DNA from: Saccharofermentans sp.
Lineage (GTDB): Bacteria > Bacillota > Clostridia > Saccharofermentanales > Saccharofermentanaceae
Reading direction: 5' to 3'
Length of the DNA stretch: 64,000 bases
Assembly (NCBI GenBank): GCA_016292135.1
Contig: JAEFAZ010000001.1
Location: 460,246 to 524,245, forward strand
How positions within the stretch are numbered: position 1 is the first letter of the stretch; each line of letters begins with the position of its first letter. Below are positions 16,687 through 26,700 of the stretch, piece by piece. The position numbers were made by a program, and so were the translations under genes. The notes beneath the pieces are model-generated. The model worked only from the letters and a program-made list of their open reading frames with translations, made no database searches and had not been told where the DNA came from.

Positions 16687-18591
16687 ATGACGATCGACGG
16701 CATCCTTTGTTCTGTCATTGCATATGAACTTAACCGTGATCTTGCAGGCACAAGAGTCGATAAGATCTTCCAGCCTGCATCTGATACAGTCGTTCTCCAC
16801 ATCAGGACCAACTCAGGCGTCAAACACTTGATAATCTCAGTTAACTGCGGACACGCAAGGGTCGGCTTGACGGATTCTCCGCCCGAAAACCCTGCAATGC
16901 CGCCTTCTTTTTGCATGCTCCTCCGCAAATACATAAGCGGTGCAAGGATCGAATCGGTCACCAATCCCGGCTGTGAAAGGATAATCGAGATCAACCTTTC
17001 CAACACTGATGAACTTAAAGACCGCAAAGCCTATACCCTGACTGTAGAGCTGATGGGCAGGTTCTCCAACATCATCCTCATCAACCCCGGCAGAAAGATC
17101 ATCGATTCAGCCATTCATGTAGATTCCCAGATGAGCAGGGTCAGAGAAGTCATGCCTGCCAGGATCTATGAATATCCGCCCGCCCAGGATAAGATGACGA
17201 TCGAAGAAGCACTTGATATGGCAGGATCAGGCCTGCTCCCGATAAAGAACGAGGAACTCGCCCGCCCCATAGACAAAGCGCTTGTCAATTCCATACTGGG
17301 TCTTTCCCCCATGATGGCAAAGCAGCTCGTCGGACAGTGCGACATAGACATAAGATCGAATGCCAGACTTCTGACAGATGAAAACATCGAAAGACTCTGT
17401 CCCGTTCTTTCTGATTACTTTAGGGCAATAATCAACAGGGACTACAGACCCGCTCTTTATTTCAGGGATGATAACACGCCCGCCGAGATCGCGCTTGTTC
17501 CCCTGTCAGGTTTCGCATCCTGTAAGAACTACTCTTCTGTTTCCGAAGCATTCGATGCCTGTTACAAATCTTACACAGTCAGCAAGAGCCTTAACGACAG
17601 CAAGAAAGCGCTCCTTGCCAATGTCGATTCCGCTCTTTCCAGATTATCCAAGAAATACGAGGCACATAAACAGGATCTTGAAGAAGGCAAAAGATCAGAC
17701 AGATACCGCATGTACGGCGATCTTATATTGACTTCAGTCCATCAGATCAAACAGGGAGACGCTTTTGCGATGCTGCCCGATTATACGGACCTTGATTCCG
17801 AAGGCAATCCCCGCCTAACCGAGATCCCTCTGAATCCTGCTCTTACGCCAACTGATAATGCTAATGATTACTATAAGAGATACCGCAAATCCAAGCGCAA
17901 GCTCCAGCTTGCAGAAGAATATATCCGTGACGACGAGGATTCCATCCAGTACTTAAGATCTTTAAGAGCTGCGATAATGGCGGCCGATACCGGCGAAGAC
18001 ATACTGGCGCTTAAAGAAGAGATCAGCCAGGACAAGAAGCCTGAAAGAAAAGATACATCTCCTGCAGGCGACCCCAACCGCATGGTCGGCAAGGCTAAGT
18101 CCGGAAAAGCATCTTCCCGCGCCTTAAGACAGGCGGCTCAACTTGCGCAGGCAAGGAAAAACCGCAGCAAAAAGACCGGAAGATCAGATCCTCTTCCCTT
18201 CAGGAGATACATAACTTCTGACGGTTATGAGATCCTCTGCGGCCGCAACAACATTCAAAACGACCGCCTGACCTTCGGCGTTGCGTCGCCTGAAGATTAC
18301 TGGTTCCATGTAAAAGGGATCCCCGGGACACACGTTATAGTAAGATCTCATCAGGGCGAAGAATTCCCTTCCGACCTCGCCGTGACAAAAGCGGCATCTA
18401 TAGCAGCATACTTTTCGAAAAGCATCCTTCTCGAACAGCACACGGCTGCAGACATGAAATGCGATGTCGACTACTGCAAGGTATCACACATCAAGAAGAT
18501 CCCCGGCGCCAAACCTGGAATGGTCATATACGAAGGTTACTATACGATAACCGTTACTGCCGAAGCTCCGGGTGAAGACCTAAACGCATAA
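16687..18591 (+). CDS. rqcH: RqcH/NFACT ribosome quality control factor
   Basis: 634 residues. The NFACT-N domain is at the start (MTIDGILCSVIAYELN and GTRVDKIFQP are typical; PSFCMLLRKYISG is the usual follow-up). A long helical coiled-coil lies at about 290-440, then a basic linker, then NFACT-R (about 500-610) with RRYITSDGYEILCGRNN, DYWFHVKGIPGTHV and KCDVDYCKV. Family knowledge: RqcH binds the obstructed 50S subunit and peptidyl-tRNA and recruits tRNA-Ala to add C-terminal alanine tails. The family was long annotated as fibronectin-binding protein (FbpA). Length is slightly above the usual 570 residues because of the basic linker at about 440-500. It is the last gene of the prs transcript. 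Confidence 0.93.
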   Translation: MTIDGILCSVIAYELNRDLAGTRVDKIFQPASDTVVLHIRTNSGVKHLIISVNCGHARVGLTDSPPENPAMPPSFCMLLRKYISGARIESVTNPGCERIIEINLSNTDELKDRKAYTLTVELMGRFSNIILINPGRKIIDSAIHVDSQMSRVREVMPARIYEYPPAQDKMTIEEALDMAGSGLLPIKNEELARPIDKALVNSILGLSPMMAKQLVGQCDIDIRSNARLLTDENIERLCPVLSDYFRAIINRDYRPALYFRDDNTPAEIALVPLSGFASCKNYSSVSEAFDACYKSYTVSKSLNDSKKALLANVDSALSRLSKKYEAHKQDLEEGKRSDRYRMYGDLILTSVHQIKQGDAFAMLPDYTDLDSEGNPRLTEIPLNPALTPTDNANDYYKRYRKSKRKLQLAEEYIRDDEDSIQYLRSLRAAIMAADTGEDILALKEEISQDKKPERKDTSPAGDPNRMVGKAKSGKASSRALRQAAQLAQARKNRSKKTGRSDPLPFRRYITSDGYEILCGRNNIQNDRLTFGVASPEDYWFHVKGIPGTHVIVRSHQGEEFPSDLAVTKAASIAAYFSKSILLEQHTAADMKCDVDYCKVSHIKKIPGAKPGMVIYEGYYTITVTAEAPGEDLNA

Positions 18592-18682
18592 AAAGAGGTG
18601 TCTTGATGAAGTGAATTGCTCAGACTGACTGTAAATATCAACATTAGTTAAATACATGTGCAACTATTATTCTTCATTTGCA

Positions 18683-18716
18683 CAAAAAAGACTCCGTATT
18701 CATCTTCGAAGTCTTA
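18683..18716 (-). terminator. Weak terminator of the 543-residue membrane protein gene
   Basis: Arms AAGACT (18689-18694) and AGTCTT (18710-18715) form a 6-bp stem, followed on the minus strand by a T-rich tail. No other feature is seen between rqcH (stop 18591) and this point. Confidence 0.5.
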
Positions 18717-18754
18717 TCATGTATAGCTAACTCTACTTCAATAAGTTGTACTGA

Positions 18755-20386
18755 TTATGCGGGAAATTCCGTTACAGCAAAATCCATAAGATTCTTAAGT
18801 GCAGGTATGTTAACAATCAGCATGCAAATCATTGCCGCCATAGTAAATAATGGGGTAATGAACTTTGTACGGTATTTGCTATCGGCCCATTTGAGCAGGT
18901 TCATGATCAGAACCAGATAAGCCCAGCCGAAATACAGTGTGTAAAGGACTAGTCCGTTCTCGAAAGTTCCCCATCCCACGACGATAAGTATCACCGCTGA
19001 GATGAGTATCCAGACTCCAGCAAATCGCGATATATTATCCTTGCGCGTGACGATAAGAGCAACCACAGCAACAGCAAGTATCACGGAGCCTGCGATACTT
19101 ATGGAAGTGACTTTGTTCATCTGCCAGGAATTCCAGTATATTCCTGTAAACAGGCCTGATTCAGGGGCGACAAATATGCTTTCGATAAACTTGAAGAATT
19201 GGCAGAGTCTATCCGAAATTTTGACAGAACCACCTGTGAACATCGTTAGAAAAAGAAGAGAATCAACGGCTCCTATCAAGGTGTTAAACCGGCAGAAAAG
19301 AAGCATGAGAAGGAGCAGGTCGAAGAGCCTTAAGATCATGTCTTTGAACCATTTTCCTATAGTCCTGACAGATAGATATGTAGACGTAAAAGGAATAAAG
19401 ACTGCACTCGTAAGGAGTGTTCCGCAGGCCGCATATGAAGCGAAAGAGGCTTCTTTGCAGTTGCCACAAAGAAGACATATTGTAAGTATCAGCCAGAAAA
19501 CAGCGATGGCATACTGTTCCATCATAAATGACGAAAGGAGAAACATGTACGAGCAGCTAGTGACAAGCATAAAGCATATGCGCTGTAAATCTGTGAGTTT
19601 TAGCGCCTTTGTCAGCATGAGCATGGCAATGAATATAATAAAAATCTGACCGTAATCAAATATAAGCGCGGACGGTATAAATGGAATTGTATATGCAATG
19701 AGGCTCGAGATACCAATAAGAGGCGCGGAGAATACGCCGAACAGTGGCTGCCTTATGTCATTCTGAGTTGTATCGATAACGAAGTATGAGCCATCTTTGA
19801 GAAGCATAGGAGAGTCGCTTGTGTAAATGATATCATAAGGTATATCCATATGATAAAAAGCGTTGCTCATTATGTAAGCATATGTGGCAAATGCAGCAAC
19901 TGCCAGGAGTATCAGACAGTATAAGATCCATTCTCCCATCTTAATCGAAGACGGATTGATTATGCTAATGATGACGAAAGAAAGTTTGTCCCAAAGAAAC
20001 ACATTACAGACAAAAACAAACGGGAATCCAAAAACCATAAAAACAAGTCGGAGGACTGGAATATATCCCCATGCAAATGGTATACACCAGAGAATGTACA
20101 AGTTTGCGAAGCAGATACCCATAGAATTCAGGAGAGAAAAAACCGCAAGCACCCTGCTTTCTCTACACTTTTTTACAACAGCATCAACAGATGACGGCAG
20201 TAACAGCGAAAGAAAAAGCATAAGAACAAAAGAAATAAGGATTGACTTTTCGTATAGAGGATTACTTTTCGAACAAGCCAAAAAAAACATTGCCGACGAA
20301 AACGGAATATACCAGTTCCCCCTGAAATCTGATATTAGGATCGAATTATCGAGTAAACGAAGCCTGTCTATAATGTATTCTGACAT
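18755..20386 (-). CDS. Polytopic membrane protein, possibly GT-C type glycosyltransferase-like
   Basis: 543 residues with about 12 hydrophobic segments and few soluble stretches. The longest soluble segment is at about 185-210 (DSPMLLKDGSYFVIDTTQND), between membrane helices, as is seen for the outer loops of GT-C enzymes and O-antigen ligase-like proteins. No diagnostic motif was found, so the family is uncertain. Its base composition is more AT-rich than that of its neighbours. It stands alone, convergent with rqcH, and has a likely TATAAT-type promoter around 20420-20447. Confidence 0.6.
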   Translation of the reverse strand: MSEYIIDRLRLLDNSILISDFRGNWYIPFSSAMFFLACSKSNPLYEKSILISFVLMLFLSLLLPSSVDAVVKKCRESRVLAVFSLLNSMGICFANLYILWCIPFAWGYIPVLRLVFMVFGFPFVFVCNVFLWDKLSFVIISIINPSSIKMGEWILYCLILLAVAAFATYAYIMSNAFYHMDIPYDIIYTSDSPMLLKDGSYFVIDTTQNDIRQPLFGVFSAPLIGISSLIAYTIPFIPSALIFDYGQIFIIFIAMLMLTKALKLTDLQRICFMLVTSCSYMFLLSSFMMEQYAIAVFWLILTICLLCGNCKEASFASYAACGTLLTSAVFIPFTSTYLSVRTIGKWFKDMILRLFDLLLLMLLFCRFNTLIGAVDSLLFLTMFTGGSVKISDRLCQFFKFIESIFVAPESGLFTGIYWNSWQMNKVTSISIAGSVILAVAVVALIVTRKDNISRFAGVWILISAVILIVVGWGTFENGLVLYTLYFGWAYLVLIMNLLKWADSKYRTKFITPLFTMAAMICMLIVNIPALKNLMDFAVTEFPA

Positions 20387-20566
20387 TGAGCAATTATTCT
20401 ACTCCAACAAAAGACCTATATTATAATCTTATAAAATTTTCTACAAAAAACTCCACTTAAGTTTCCACAGAAAAATATACTATCTCAGTAAAGAACTCTT
20501 TTTGATATCTAACGCCAACCCAAGAACTAATAATCTCAAATTATAAAATCTTGTTGACAGAAACTT

Positions 20567-20591
20567 GAAAGCCCCTATCCTAGAGGCTTTC
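20567..20591 (-). terminator. Hairpin after orf135, probable terminator of the ruv transcript
   Basis: A perfect 7-bp inverted repeat (GAAAGCC 20567-20573 and GGCTTTC 20585-20591) lies 14 bases after the orf135 stop. The minus-strand T tract is poor, so termination may be weak. The rest of the gap 20387-20604 is AT-rich with no further feature. Confidence 0.5.
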
Positions 20592-20604
20592 AAATATTTT
20601 TAGA

Positions 20605-21012
20605 TTATTTATTCTCTGAAGTTTCTTTGGCCTTATCGTCTGCCTTCTTCTCGACAACGACATCGGTCGATCTTGATCTGTACTCTCTTCCTTCGAAAGC
20701 CATACCGATCTTGCCGGAGCGGCTCTTATAGAGAAGGTTAGCAAGTATATTAAGAAGAACCATGATAAGGATAAATATGATTAGCATGCTGTTCATAAGA
20801 GGAACAGTCTGTGAGATAGTAACATAATCAAAACGTGTGACGTAAGAAGAAACAAGATTATATTGTGCCCACGCCTCGAATGCAGTGAAAGACAAGGAAC
20901 CGATGGTAAGCCAATTGCGGAGCCTGGGGCGTCCGATAACGCTCATTACAAGATTAGTGACAGCGAGGAGAACCGCAACGATAAGAAAGGTCAACCATAA
21001 CAACATAAGCAA
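20605..21012 (-). CDS. Small membrane protein at the end of the ruv operon
   Basis: 135 residues if it starts at the TTG at 21012, or 133 from the ATG at 21006. A strong AAGGAGG lies 5 bases before the TTG and 11 before the ATG, so either start is possible. There is a hydrophobic N-terminal helix (about 3-25), a possible second helix (about 34-50), a third at about 70-95, then a charged, Lys/Glu-rich cytosolic tail. I do not recognise a family. It lies 29 bases after queH and is probably co-transcribed. Confidence 0.65.
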   Translation of the reverse strand: MLMLLWLTFLIVAVLLAVTNLVMSVIGRPRLRNWLTIGSLSFTAFEAWAQYNLVSSYVTRFDYVTISQTVPLMNSMLIIFILIMVLLNILANLLYKSRSGKIGMAFEGREYRSRSTDVVVEKKADDKAKETSENK

Positions 21013-21041
21013 AAGTTCCTCCTTTTCTTTGTTAGTTTGAA

Positions 21042-21596
21042 TTATAACATACTCTTAAGTATTTTATCCTTGAATTCTGACTCATCCAGGGATAAACAGC
21101 ATCCGCAATATTTCTGCCTGTATAGGCCTATGTCACGAGCCATATTCTGTCCCTGCCTGAAGCCGGGTCTGAAATCCATATATTCGAATGCGACATCGTA
21201 CTTATCCGCCTTGGATTCGCATGTAGATCTTATCAGTTCATGCTGCTGGTAAGGGCTTACGAAAAGCGTTGTACAGAAAGAATCGTATCCGTGTTCCGCG
21301 GCATAGGCTGCAACCACATCCATTCTCTTGTCATAGCACATCGCGCAGCGCGAAGGAAAGTCTTTGAGATATTCTCCCGACCGCCAGTATTCTTCTTCGA
21401 AGCCTTCGATCTCGATAAGTCTTACTCCATAGTGATCACAAGCTTTGTGAAGGTTTTCGAGCCTCCTGTTCCATTCGAATTCGGGATGGATATTCGGGTT
21501 ATACCAAAGCACATCAAGGTCACGACCGTTATCAGTCAGGAGCTGCAAGGGATACATTGCGCAGGGACCGCAGCAGGCGTGGAGCAGCATCGGCAT
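21042..21596 (-). CDS. queH: Epoxyqueuosine reductase QueH
   Basis: 184 residues with the DUF208/QueH pattern: HACCGPC at residues 6-12, CAMC at about 84-87, LFVSPYQ, and YCGCC near residue 163. These cysteines bind an iron-sulfur cluster and a further metal in QueH. Family knowledge: QueH performs the last step of queuosine synthesis, reducing epoxyqueuosine in the tRNA wobble position, and replaces the unrelated QueG. It starts 14 bases after the ruvB stop. Confidence 0.92.
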   Translation of the reverse strand: MPMLLHACCGPCAMYPLQLLTDNGRDLDVLWYNPNIHPEFEWNRRLENLHKACDHYGVRLIEIEGFEEEYWRSGEYLKDFPSRCAMCYDKRMDVVAAYAAEHGYDSFCTTLFVSPYQQHELIRSTCESKADKYDVAFEYMDFRPGFRQGQNMARDIGLYRQKYCGCCLSLDESEFKDKILKSML

Positions 21597-21610
21597 TGTT
21601 CTAATCCCCT

Positions 21611-22726
21611 TTAATCCTTCGTAACGTCAGGATCTACAAATTCCTGACCAAGCTGATCGAATGTAAGGTTGTCGGGAGCTGCTCCTTTCCTCTGTGAGGG
21701 AGCCGTCATCTCGACCGGCGAAGCTATCTTAAGATGATCATAGGCCCTCAAGGTGAGGACTCTTCCTCTCGGAGTCTTGGCAAGATAACCCTTCTGCAGG
21801 AGATAAGGTTCGTAAACATCTTCTATGGTTACCGGATCTTCGCCCGTAACAGCAGCAAGAGTCTCAAGGCCTACAGGACCGCCCTTGAAAATATCGGCGA
21901 TCGACATCAGAACTCTTCTGTCTACGGCATCAAGACCTGCTTCATCGATATCGAGAGCCTTAAGGCCGAAGTCAGATACTTCCTTGTCGATCACATCCTT
22001 CTTAAGGTAAAGGGCATAGTCCCTCATTCTCTTAAGGAGCCTTATCGCGATCCTGGGAGTTCCCCTGGATCTGGATGCGATATTTGCAAGACCGTCCTCA
22101 TCGATGGCTATATCAAGAAGCCCTGCGTCTCTCTTAAGGATAACTGCGAGCTCATCGGGTTCATATATCTCGAGACGGTGGATCATGCCGAACCTGTCGC
22201 GCAAAGGAGCGGATAACATACCGGCCCTTGTTGTCGCACCGACCAGAGTGAAATGAGGAAGATCTAGTCGAACGGATCTGGCGGAAGGTCCCTTGCCTAT
22301 CATGAGGTCAAGACAGTAATCTTCCATCGCAGGATAGAGTACTTCTTCCACTGATCTGTTAAGCCTGTGGATCTCGTCTATAAACAGGACTTCATTCTCA
22401 TTAAGGTTGGTAAGGAGAGCTGCAAGGTCACCGGCCTTCTCGATAGAAGGACCGCTTGTAATATGCATGGCAACACCCATCTCGGATGCGATGATACCGG
22501 CAAGGGTCGTCTTGCCGAGTCCCGGAGGACCATAAAGGAGAACATGGTCTAAAGCGTCTCCCCTGCTCTTGGCTGCCTCGATAAAGATCTTAAGGTTTGT
22601 CTTGACCTTATCCTGACCTGCATAATCTTCAAAAGTATAAGGCCTTAAGCTCTTCTCATCAGCATCCTGAGGCTGGGCAGTCCTGCCTATGACTCTCTCT
22701 TCATCTTCATACATGTTGTAATCCAT
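21611..22726 (-). CDS. ruvB: Holliday junction branch migration ATPase RuvB
   Basis: 371 residues, slightly longer than the usual 335-350 because of a C-terminal tail. Visible motifs: [16 protein letters not shown], Walker [10 protein letters not shown], Walker [10 protein letters not shown], sensor [10 protein letters not shown], the LRDRFG arginine-finger region and the C-terminal winged-helix segment with RTPRGRVLT. RuvB hexamers drive branch migration with RuvA. A second in-frame ATG four codons downstream cannot be excluded as the start. Confidence 0.96.
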   Translation of the reverse strand: MDYNMYEDEERVIGRTAQPQDADEKSLRPYTFEDYAGQDKVKTNLKIFIEAAKSRGDALDHVLLYGPPGLGKTTLAGIIASEMGVAMHITSGPSIEKAGDLAALLTNLNENEVLFIDEIHRLNRSVEEVLYPAMEDYCLDLMIGKGPSARSVRLDLPHFTLVGATTRAGMLSAPLRDRFGMIHRLEIYEPDELAVILKRDAGLLDIAIDEDGLANIASRSRGTPRIAIRLLKRMRDYALYLKKDVIDKEVSDFGLKALDIDEAGLDAVDRRVLMSIADIFKGGPVGLETLAAVTGEDPVTIEDVYEPYLLQKGYLAKTPRGRVLTLRAYDHLKIASPVEMTAPSQRKGAAPDNLTFDQLGQEFVDPDVTKD

Positions 22727-22784
22727 ATAAGACCTGTTTCCTTCTTATCCAATAATACGGTTTCAGTATAACACTGCCTGATCC

Positions 22785-23432
22785 TCAGGCAAATTTGCCA
22801 CCGGAAGCTGCCTTCAGTGACTTCTTGATCAGATCTTCAAGAACTATTCCATCCTCATAGGAATGAGCTACTGCCTCAACAGCGGTCTCAGGCTTATAAC
22901 CGAGCATGACGAGCGCATCTTCTGCATCCCTTATAACGGACATGTCTGCCTCTGAGCTGACAGTATAGTCAACGGAAGATGACGGATCTTCAACTACTGC
23001 GACCGATCTGCCCCTGTCACTTATCGACTCTTCCTTCATCTTGTCCTTAAGATCGACTATTATCCTCTCGGCACCCTTCTTGCCAAGGCCCTTGACCTGC
23101 GTCAGAGAAGCAACATTGCCGGAGATAACGGCCATCGCGAACTTCTCGGGCGAGAGTTGGGAGCAGATGGAGTGAGCGACCTTTGGGCCGACTCCGTTGA
23201 CCGTAATGAGCCTGAGGAACATATCCTTAGAATCACGAGTGTTAAAGCCGAATAAGGAAATATCATCTTCCTTAACGCTCTGATAAACATAGACCTTGAC
23301 TTCGGAACCGAGATGGCCCAGTTCTGACGATAAGGCAAAAGGCATATTGATAAGATAACCGATCCCGCCGTTTTCAACAGTGATCGTAAGATCGTCTCTT
23401 TCTTCCAGTGTTCCCTTTATATATGAATACAT
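22785..23432 (-). CDS. ruvA: Holliday junction binding protein RuvA
   Basis: 215 residues, with GGGAGAAG before the ATG. The N-terminal OB-fold starts MYSYIKGTLEE. Two helix-hairpin-helix motifs are seen (LITVNGVGPKVA and LTQVKGLGKKGAERI). Domain III (about 160-212), which binds RuvB, includes ALVMLGYKPETA. RuvA binds the four-way junction and loads RuvB. The gene lies between ruvC and ruvB. Confidence 0.95.
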   Translation of the reverse strand: MYSYIKGTLEERDDLTITVENGGIGYLINMPFALSSELGHLGSEVKVYVYQSVKEDDISLFGFNTRDSKDMFLRLITVNGVGPKVAHSICSQLSPEKFAMAVISGNVASLTQVKGLGKKGAERIIVDLKDKMKEESISDRGRSVAVVEDPSSSVDYTVSSEADMSVIRDAEDALVMLGYKPETAVEAVAHSYEDGIVLEDLIKKSLKAASGGKFA

Positions 23433-23453
23433 AGATCTTCTCCCGTAATCTTT

Positions 23454-24014
23454 TTATCCGAATTCGTTGCGTTTACTGTATCCGTAGCGGCCATACTGGT
23501 AACCCGATACAGCCTTGCCTGCAAACGCAGTGCCTGTATTTGCAAGACATACTGCAACAGCGAGCGCATCAGCCGCATCATCAGGCTTCGGAATCTTATC
23601 GAGCCCCAATAAAGACTTGATCATCTGCTGAACCTGATTCTTATCAGCTTTACCGTAACCAGTGACAGCAAGTTTGATCTGCCCGGGAGTAAACTCATAT
23701 ACAGGTATATCAAGTCTCGCCGCTTCAACGATGACAACGCCTCTCGCCTGGGCCGTACCGACAGCCGTGGTCCTGTTGCTGCCCATGAAGAGTTCTTCTA
23801 CGGCCATGAGGTCAGGCTTGTACTGCTCGAGGATAAACCTGATCTTCTCATTGATCGTAAGAAGCCTTAAGGGGAATTCCGTATGCGCCTTAGTCTCGAT
23901 AACGCCGTAATCCAGAGCCTTGAGCTTGTTGCCTGTCTTACTGACGATACCGTATCCGGTGATCGCGTAGCCGGGATCTATCCCGATGATTGTCTGTGTT
24001 ACCGGTCCGGGCAT
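23454..24014 (-). CDS. ruvC: Holliday junction resolvase RuvC
   Basis: 186 residues. RNase H-fold acidic residues are visible: GIDPGYAITGYG (first Asp, residue 13), AVEELF (Glu), and DDAADALAVAVC (final Asp pair). It cleaves Holliday junctions symmetrically and is the first gene of the ruvC-ruvA-ruvB-queH-orf135 operon. An AAGAGG site precedes the ATG. Confidence 0.96.
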   Translation of the reverse strand: MPGPVTQTIIGIDPGYAITGYGIVSKTGNKLKALDYGVIETKAHTEFPLRLLTINEKIRFILEQYKPDLMAVEELFMGSNRTTAVGTAQARGVVIVEAARLDIPVYEFTPGQIKLAVTGYGKADKNQVQQMIKSLLGLDKIPKPDDAADALAVAVCLANTGTAFAGKAVSGYQYGRYGYSKRNEFG

Positions 24015-24043
24015 ATAAACCTCTTAAAACATTTGTTCGTTTT

Positions 24044-24071
24044 ATTATACATTACTGCCGTAAAAAGGCAA
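24044..24071 (-). promoter_or_regulatory. Promoter of the ruv operon
   Basis: On the minus strand TTGCCT (24066-24071) and TATAAT (24044-24049), 16 bases apart, end 29 bases before the ruvC start. This suggests ruv transcription is independent of pdp. Confidence 0.65.
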
Positions 24072-24075
24072 GTGA

Positions 24076-25401
24076 TCAAGATAACACTTCCATTACAGAC
24101 GGGACTTCAGGGGGTGCCTCTTCACTGATCTTATATGCGCCGAGGACCTCATCCATTACATCGAAAAGGACCTCATCGTCAAGACTCTTCTTTTCGCCGT
24201 GACAAAGAGCACAGAGCACGTCTCCCTTCTTAACCTTGTCTCCCCTCTTCGCGTAAAATCTGATGCCTGCTCCATAGTCGATCGTGTCGTTTACCGTCTT
24301 CCTTCCGGCGCCCAGATGATTAGCAGCATTTCCTATGACATCTGTCTGAATGGAATATACATATCCGGTTTCGGGAGCTACGACTCTCATTGCCTCGAAA
24401 GGAAGGTCCTTGAATACGGGATTCACTCCGTTCTTAAGTTCCCCTCCCTGTGATGAGATGAGCTCGGCAAACTTGGCAAGCGCCTGGCCGTTTGTCAGCC
24501 TTGTTGCACATTCATAGAGCAGATCGTCACCCGCAAGACCGTTCGCTTTGCCTGAAGCTTTGATGCATTCTGCTGCGATCCGGCATACGACTTCTATGAC
24601 ATCTGTATTGCCGCGTCCTGCAAAGGTCTGGAGGACTTCCTGCATCTCGAGAGTATTGCCGCAGCAATTGCCTAAGGGCTGATCCATGTCTGTTATAACC
24701 GCAACAGTCTTCTTGCCTGCGCCGTTGCCGATGTCGATCATGGCCTGAGCCAGTTCGCGTGCCCTGGAGAAATCCTTCATGAAAGCACCGGAGCCGCATG
24801 TGACGTCAAGCACTATAACATCCGCACCACCTGCAAGTTTCTTGCTCATTATGCTCGATGCGATCAGAGGGATCGAATCGACGGTACCCGTTACATCTCT
24901 CAATGCATAAAGTATCTTATCGGCAGGTGCAAGATCCGGGCTCGCGCCTGAGATGACCATTCCGCATTTTTCAAGATGCGCAGGAAACTCGTCAGCCGGG
25001 ATCTCATATCTGAATCCTTCGATCGATCCGAACTTGTCCACGGTCCCTCCCGTAAAGCCCAGGCCCTTGCCCGAGAGCTTTACGGTCTTTATACCGAATG
25101 TTGCAAGCAGCGGCAGGAGCAGGATCGTGACCTTGTCTCCGACACCGCCGGTGCTGTGTTTATCTACTGTGATATCACCTGCGAAAGACAGATCCAGGAT
25201 CTTTCCCGAATGTGCCATCGCCATAGTGAGCGTCGTCATCTCTTCTGCATCCATGCCGTTGAGCACGATAGCCATGAGCAGCGCTGAGATCTGATAATCA
25301 GGGATAGTCTTATCCGTAACTCCCTTTACAAAGAATTCGATCTGCTCCTTTGAAAGTGCCTGTCCGTATCTCTTCTGACCAATAATGTCCTTCATATTCA
25401 T
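24076..25401 (-). CDS. pdp: Pyrimidine-nucleoside phosphorylase
   Basis: 441 residues with the signature of the thymidine/pyrimidine-nucleoside phosphorylase family: DITVDKHSTGGVGDKVT (phosphate binding), SGKGLGFTGGTVDK, and the C-terminal PYNP domain with GAGIRFYAKRGDKVKKGDVLCAL. The enzyme splits uridine, thymidine or deoxyuridine to the base and (deoxy)ribose 1-phosphate. It starts at the ATG at 25401 behind GGGGAGG. The family also includes DeoA; the choice of name is by similarity to Gram-positive enzymes of this length. Confidence 0.92.
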   Translation of the reverse strand: MNMKDIIGQKRYGQALSKEQIEFFVKGVTDKTIPDYQISALLMAIVLNGMDAEEMTTLTMAMAHSGKILDLSFAGDITVDKHSTGGVGDKVTILLLPLLATFGIKTVKLSGKGLGFTGGTVDKFGSIEGFRYEIPADEFPAHLEKCGMVISGASPDLAPADKILYALRDVTGTVDSIPLIASSIMSKKLAGGADVIVLDVTCGSGAFMKDFSRARELAQAMIDIGNGAGKKTVAVITDMDQPLGNCCGNTLEMQEVLQTFAGRGNTDVIEVVCRIAAECIKASGKANGLAGDDLLYECATRLTNGQALAKFAELISSQGGELKNGVNPVFKDLPFEAMRVVAPETGYVYSIQTDVIGNAANHLGAGRKTVNDTIDYGAGIRFYAKRGDKVKKGDVLCALCHGEKKSLDDEVLFDVMDEVLGAYKISEEAPPEVPSVMEVLS

Positions 25402-25514
25402 AAGAGATCTGCCTCCCCGATATTCATTATGGATTCCCCTGCAAATATTATATATTATTAATGTTGATTTTTTATTTGTGATAAACTATCGAAAACACGC
25501 GGAGGATTGTTCAA

Positions 25515-26624
25515 GTGGAAGACAGAAAGCTTTCAGTACTGATAGCAGGATGCGGACGCGTATCCGAGAAACATGCAAAGGCGATAAAGTCACTTTCCGG
25601 CAAATACTGTCTTGCAGGTGCCTGTGATGTCAATGAGAATGCAGCCAAGGCCATGATCGCCAACTGCGGCAAAGCAGGAACGGACGCCAGGATCTTCAAC
25701 GACTGGAAAAAAGCCATAGACGAACTCTCTCCCGATGTTGTCGCGATCACCCTTCCCTCCGGCATGCATTACGAAGTAGCTACTTACGCAATGGAAAAAG
25801 GAGCAAACCTTCTTCTCGAAAAGCCTATGGCCATGTCCGAAGAAGAAGCCCGTGCCATTTACGACACTTCGAAAAAGACCTCCAGAAAGATAGCGATGGG
25901 CCACATCTACAGATATCTTCCCGTTGTCGGTCTTATAAGAGACGATATCGCGAAAGGCGTATACGGCAAAGTCACGCACGGCTCGATCTATGTAAGATGG
26001 GGACATGGTGACGACTACTACGACTCTGCAGCATGGCGCGGCACCTGGAAGGCAGACGGCGGCGCTCTCATGAACCAGACGATCCATGCTATCGATCTTC
26101 TCGTATGGCTGATGGGAACGGAACCCGTTGAAGCACAGGCCATGATCGCCCAGAGATTAAGACATATTGAAGCGGAAGACTTAGGATACGCCATCCTCCG
26201 CATGGAAGACGGCTCCCTTGCCCATATAGAAGGCACGACTGCAACCTCCCCTGCCGAACACTCGGCTGAATTCTCAGTTTTCTGCGAAAAAGGCCATATC
26301 ACGATGGGCTTGGTATCCGGCAAGGCTCACATCAGCATCAAGGATGCATCCGGCAAAAAGAAAAACTTCCATTACCTTTCGGCCCAGCTTAAACAGGGCG
26401 GCATATCTTCATTTAAGACTGCACTCAATCCTCATCTCGGTATCTATAAGGATCTATACGACTGCATAATCAACGACAAGGAACCTGTAGCGTCTGCTTA
26501 CGACGGCTATTCTTCAGTTGATACTCTCATGGGAATATACAAGGCCGCCCGTGACGGAAAGGCAGTTGGTCTGCCTCTCAAGGAGAGCTTTTCTTCCTTA
26601 GACATGAAAGAATATTTCAATTAA
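25515..26624 (+). CDS. Gfo/Idh/MocA family NAD(P)-dependent sugar oxidoreductase
   Basis: 369 residues with a GTG start 9 bases after GGAGG. The Rossmann motif is IAGCGRVSEKHAKA (about 10-23). The family motif EKP is in LLEKPMAMS, and a conserved His follows in NQTIHAIDLL. This family oxidises or isomerises sugars, inositols or UDP-sugars. The substrate cannot be deduced; resemblance is greatest to UDP-amino-sugar and inositol-type dehydrogenases. It is monocistronic. Confidence 0.85.
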   Translation: MEDRKLSVLIAGCGRVSEKHAKAIKSLSGKYCLAGACDVNENAAKAMIANCGKAGTDARIFNDWKKAIDELSPDVVAITLPSGMHYEVATYAMEKGANLLLEKPMAMSEEEARAIYDTSKKTSRKIAMGHIYRYLPVVGLIRDDIAKGVYGKVTHGSIYVRWGHGDDYYDSAAWRGTWKADGGALMNQTIHAIDLLVWLMGTEPVEAQAMIAQRLRHIEAEDLGYAILRMEDGSLAHIEGTTATSPAEHSAEFSVFCEKGHITMGLVSGKAHISIKDASGKKKNFHYLSAQLKQGGISSFKTALNPHLGIYKDLYDCIINDKEPVASAYDGYSSVDTLMGIYKAARDGKAVGLPLKESFSSLDMKEYFN

Positions 26625-26646
26625 CAAAAATATAGTGAAATTGCTC

Positions 26647-26675
26647 TTGACTTAAAATATACGAATATATATAAT
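26647..26675 (+). promoter_or_regulatory. Promoter of tRNA-Lys
   Basis: TTGACT (26647-26652) and a perfect TATAAT (26670-26675) separated by 17 bases, 25 bases before the tRNA. This is near consensus, as expected for a stable RNA. Confidence 0.8.
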
Positions 26676-26700
26676 TGTTTCCGTTGCGAAAGCATAACAT